The position numbers were made by a program, and so were the translations under genes. The notes beneath the pieces were generated by a model. It was not told where the DNA came from, did no database searches, and saw only the letters and a program-made list of their open reading frames with translations. Shown here piece after piece: positions 56,411-58,868 of a DNA stretch of 58,868 nt (positions are counted from its first letter, which is position 1; each line of letters begins with the position of its first letter). This stretch comes from Phycisphaerae bacterium (GTDB lineage: Bacteria > Planctomycetota > Phycisphaerae > Phycisphaerales > UBA1924): the NCBI GenBank assembly GCA_002706885.1, contig PAKY01000059.1:1-58868 (forward strand), given 5' to 3'.

Positions 56411-57181
56411 ATGCCCCTCCATGGCGGTTCACAGTTTCCCCGACCGATCTTGGCCGTCTCGATGGCCGGCCTCGCCGTCGAGGCGCCGACGCTTCGAAAG
56501 GCGCTCGATCGCGCGATAGCGTGCGGCATCCGTGCGGTATCGCTCGACGCCTCCGCTCCGGGCCTCCGCCCAAGGGAGCTGACCCGCTCGGCCCGTCGCG
56601 ATCTCGCGGCAAGCTTCCGCCGTGCTGATCTCTTGATGTCGGGGATCGATCTCTGGATCCCGCCGCGCCATTTCCAGGAGCAGGCGACCGTCGACCGCGC
56701 CGCCGCCGCCGTCCGCGACGCTTGCGGTCTGGTCGCCGAATTGCATGACCTGGGAATCGCGGCGCCGGTGGTCTCGCTCTCGCTCCCGAGCGACCTGGCC
56801 ATCGCCGTGCGAAAGGGCTTGGACGCGTCAGCCGAGGCCTTCGGAGCCACGCTCGCCGATCACACGCCGTCGGCGACAGACGGAGCGATCGGCGTCGATC
56901 CAGCGTCGTGCCTCGCGGCTGATGTCGAACCATCCACCCGTGTGATAGAGGCCACCGATCGAGTTCGGTCGGCGCGGCTGAGCGATTGGGACGGCTTGCA
57001 GCGCGTCCCGGTCGGCGTGCGCGAGGGCCACCTCGACCTCACCGCCTACGTCGCCGCGGTCACGCTGGCGCTACCCGAGGCGCCTCTGATCATCGACGTC
57101 CGCGGCCTGAACGAGCCGTGGGCGGCAGCGCAGAGGGCCGTCGCCCGCATCGAGGCGTTCACACACGGCGCCTCCGACTGA
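56411..57181 (+). CDS. Possible TIM-barrel sugar isomerase/epimerase-like protein
   Basis: A 256-residue protein with a pattern of alternating strands and helices: AVSMAGLAVEAPTLRKALDRA, GIRAVSLDAS, RADLLMSGIDLWIPPRHF, and APLIIDVRGL near the end. This resembles the xylose isomerase-like TIM barrel (AP endonuclease family 2), but the usual metal-binding Glu/Asp/His set is not obvious. I treat the assignment as tentative. The start may be the ATG at 56411 or one four codons later (MAGLAV-like start further in at 56462). It is divergent from rpmE. Confidence 0.55.
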   Translation: MPLHGGSQFPRPILAVSMAGLAVEAPTLRKALDRAIACGIRAVSLDASAPGLRPRELTRSARRDLAASFRRADLLMSGIDLWIPPRHFQEQATVDRAAAAVRDACGLVAELHDLGIAAPVVSLSLPSDLAIAVRKGLDASAEAFGATLADHTPSATDGAIGVDPASCLAADVEPSTRVIEATDRVRSARLSDWDGLQRVPVGVREGHLDLTAYVAAVTLALPEAPLIIDVRGLNEPWAAAQRAVARIEAFTHGASD

Positions 57182-57211
57182 TCGACCGCCTTCCGGCGCA
57201 CAAGTCTGATC

Positions 57212-57237
57212 ATCTGGCCATCTGTGATCTGGCCATC
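57212..57237. repeat. Two copies of an 11-base direct repeat
   Basis: ATCTGGCCATC occurs at 57212-57222 and 57227-57237 in the 59-base gap between two convergent genes. No terminator hairpin is seen. Confidence 0.5.
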
Positions 57238-57240
57238 CGA

Positions 57241-58008
57241 CTAAGCCTCCGCGTACGCCTCGTCCGGGATCTCGGCGTTGTGGTAGACCTTCTGCACGTC
57301 GTCGTTGTCCTCGAGCGCGTCGACGAGGCGGAGAAGCTTGGTCGCCGAGTCGGCGTCGAGGTCGACCATCGTGTCGGGAATCTTGGTGACCTCCGCGTCC
57401 GCGATCGTCAGCGACGCGGCTTCGAGCGCCTCGCGGACGGTGAGCATGTCGGTCGGCTCGGTGAGGATGGTCCAGACCCCCGGCTCGTCGCTGGCGTCGC
57501 CCTCCGGCGGCTGCACATCCTCCGCGCCCGCCTCGATCGCGACCTCCATGAGCTTGTCCTGATCGACTTCCTCGCCCGCCTCGACGTAGATCCGTCCGCG
57601 GGTCTGGAACATGTAGGCGACCGAGCCCGGGTTGCCGACGTTGCCGCCGTTCTTGCTGAACGCCATGCGGACGTCGTTCACCGTCCGCGTGCGGTTGTCG
57701 GTCAGGGCGTCGATGAGGATTGCGACGCCATTGGGGCCGTAGCCCTCGTAGCTGATCTCGACGTAGTCGTCCTTGCCGCCCGCGCCGCTGCCCTTGTCGA
57801 CCGCCCGCTGGATCGTGTCCTTGGGCATGTTCGCGGCCTTGGCCTCCTCGATCGCGTAGCGGAGCGTGAGGTTGGTCGAGATGTCCGCGCCGCCCTGGCG
57901 CGCGGCCGCCATGATCGCGCGGCTGCACTTCGACCAGACCTTGCCCTTCTTCTTGTCCTGCCGCTCCTTGCGGTGCCTGATGTTCGCCCACTTGCTATGG
58001 CCGGCCAT
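57241..58008 (-). CDS. yebC: YebC/PmpR-family protein
   Basis: A 255-residue cytoplasmic protein. It begins MAGHSKWANIRHRKERQDKK, and contains NMPKDTIQRAVDKGSG, YEGYGPNGVAILIDALTDNR and AFSKNGGNVGNPGSVAYMF, all signatures of the YebC family. The family was described as transcriptional regulators; more recent work links members to relief of ribosome stalling. A GAGGAGAC site precedes the ATG. Length is typical. The next gene upstream on the same strand ends 60 bases before it. Confidence 0.95.
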   Translation of the reverse strand: MAGHSKWANIRHRKERQDKKKGKVWSKCSRAIMAAARQGGADISTNLTLRYAIEEAKAANMPKDTIQRAVDKGSGAGGKDDYVEISYEGYGPNGVAILIDALTDNRTRTVNDVRMAFSKNGGNVGNPGSVAYMFQTRGRIYVEAGEEVDQDKLMEVAIEAGAEDVQPPEGDASDEPGVWTILTEPTDMLTVREALEAASLTIADAEVTKIPDTMVDLDADSATKLLRLVDALEDNDDVQKVYHNAEIPDEAYAEA

Positions 58009-58068
58009 GTCGTCTCCTCGTCGTCATCGCGTCGAGCGGAAGGGTATCCGCCTGGCATCCCCGGGCGG

Positions 58069-58866
58069 TCACTCGGCGGTTTTGCCGCTGGTTTCAAGGC
58101 GCGGGGCGATCGTGGGGGCCCTCCCCTCCTCGAGCTGACGGATCTTCTTCCTTGCCCGGTCCCGGATCGACTCGACCTCGCGTAGGAACGGACCGCCCGC
58201 GTTCTGCCTCGCGCTGAGCGTCGCAACGCGGATCGAAGCGACCTCCGCGGCCTTCTTCCACGCTTTGCGAGCCTCATCCAGGCGTCCAACCGCGGCGTAC
58301 GCGTCGCCGAGATGGTCATGGATCGTCCCGTCCCCGTCACCCTCGCCGCTTACCTCGCTCGCCCGTTCGAGGAGCGAGATCGCGCCGAGCGTGCTCGGGT
58401 CGTTCGGGTCGGCGTCGGCAGGGGCTTCCAGACGCCCCTGGAGATAACGGAGCCATCCGATCGAGTCCAGCACGCTCGCCTGTTCGGGCAGAGCGGTCGC
58501 GGCGACCTCGAGCAGTGATTCCGCACGATCCAGGTCGTCGCCCCGCTCGAGCAGGGTGTAGCCGAGGTTGTTCGCCGACCAGCCGTGCGCCGGATCGACC
58601 TCGAGCGCGACGGTGTACATCGCCTCGGCGGCCGCCTCGCGGTCGTTCGCCGCGGCGATAGCTGCCGCGGCGTACGCGATGTCGCCTGTGGACGGATCCG
58701 ATTCACCGTCGCCCGGCATCACCAGCGATCGCGTCAGTGCAATCGCGTGGTCGAGCCGTCCGCGATCGGTCACCGCCTCAATCAGCTTGGCGACATCCTC
58801 ACGCCCGCCGACCGAGCCGATGAGTTGCAGCCACGTCGCGTAGGCGTCGTCATCGAAGCCATCGGC
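58069..58866 (-). CDS. Tetratricopeptide-repeat protein, C-terminal part
   Basis: The frame is open to the window edge, so the start lies outside; 265 residues are visible. They contain tetratricopeptide units (EAMYTVALEVDPAHGWSANN, LGYTLLERGDDLDRAESLLE, HLGDAYAAVGRLDEARKAWK) and end in a basic helical tail (RDRARKKIRQLEEGRAP). Such repeats mediate protein-protein contacts; a specific function cannot be given. The GTG at 58773 is internal, since coding continues upstream (DVAKLIEAV). Confidence 0.8.
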   Translation of the reverse strand, partial: ADGFDDDAYATWLQLIGSVGGREDVAKLIEAVTDRGRLDHAIALTRSLVMPGDGESDPSTGDIAYAAAAIAAANDREAAAEAMYTVALEVDPAHGWSANNLGYTLLERGDDLDRAESLLEVAATALPEQASVLDSIGWLRYLQGRLEAPADADPNDPSTLGAISLLERASEVSGEGDGDGTIHDHLGDAYAAVGRLDEARKAWKKAAEVASIRVATLSARQNAGGPFLREVESIRDRARKKIRQLEEGRAPTIAPRLETSGKTAE

Positions 58867-58868
58867 GA

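Noticed and set aside
1..58868. CRISPR arrays, insertion sequences, tRNA and rRNA genes
   Set aside because: No spaced direct repeats, transposase motifs, tRNA T-loop signatures or rRNA sequence were found on either strand.

Overview
The window looks like a chromosomal segment of a GC-rich planctomycete, most likely of the class Phycisphaerae. Three things point there. Two exported metalloproteases end in the duplicated dockerin-like motif (LDIADVVxFLxxFG, closing in GxGCP) typical of Phycisphaerales secreted proteins. Small membrane proteins carry C-terminal zinc ribbons. The housekeeping genes are arranged unusually, with no ribosomal, tRNA or mobile clusters. I see no rRNA, tRNA, CRISPR array, insertion sequence or prophage. 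Almost all of the sequence is coding.

Layout. 1-7.9 kb (mostly +): the 3' part of mnmG, a Kef-type cation/proton antiporter, an opposing UVR-motif protein, a primary-type sigma-70 factor, an exported protein of unknown function and thioredoxin reductase, closed by a bidirectional terminator. 8-20.2 kb (all -): an exported thioredoxin-like protein, an ACT-domain protein, iscA, an alpha/beta hydrolase, iscU and iscS, an RsbW-like kinase with its STAS partner, a very large secretin, and an unknown protein. A 0.58 kb intergenic stretch before the secretin is packed with inverted repeats. 20.2-31.4 kb (mostly +): coaX overlapping a reduced MnmE-like GTPase, a membrane TPR-type protein overlapping an RluD-type pseudouridine synthase, a thioredoxin-NHL protein without cysteines in its redox site, an opposing unknown protein, then an ABC importer (ATPase plus fused binding protein/permease) followed directly by egtB and egtD.

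31.4-46.4 kb (all -): a XerC/D recombinase and a long flagellar block whose transcription order is flgF, flgG, flgA, flgH, flgI, flgJ, flgN, flgK, flgL, fliW, csrA, flagellin 2, flagellin 1. This block makes the distal rod, the P and L rings and the hook-filament junction, and ends with the filament proteins and the CsrA/FliW pair that controls flagellin translation elsewhere. A sigma-28-like promoter precedes flagellin 1 and a sigma-54-like element precedes flgF. 46.5-58.9 kb (mostly -): two zinc-ribbon membrane proteins, full-length cobalamin-dependent methionine synthase, two tandem metalloprotease paralogues, ribosomal protein L31, a possible TIM-barrel protein (+), a YebC-family protein and a TPR protein cut by the window end.

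The observations I rate highest are: (i) an ABC importer next to egtBD with the fused architecture reported for ergothioneine transporters; (ii) five plus-strand genes with no Shine-Dalgarno site and a -10-like hexamer ending exactly six bases before the start codon, which suggests leaderless transcripts; (iii) the hairpin-dense region at 18.8-19.15 kb; (iv) mutually exclusive hairpins ahead of metH and other structured leaders; (v) redox-dead or reduced versions of known enzymes.
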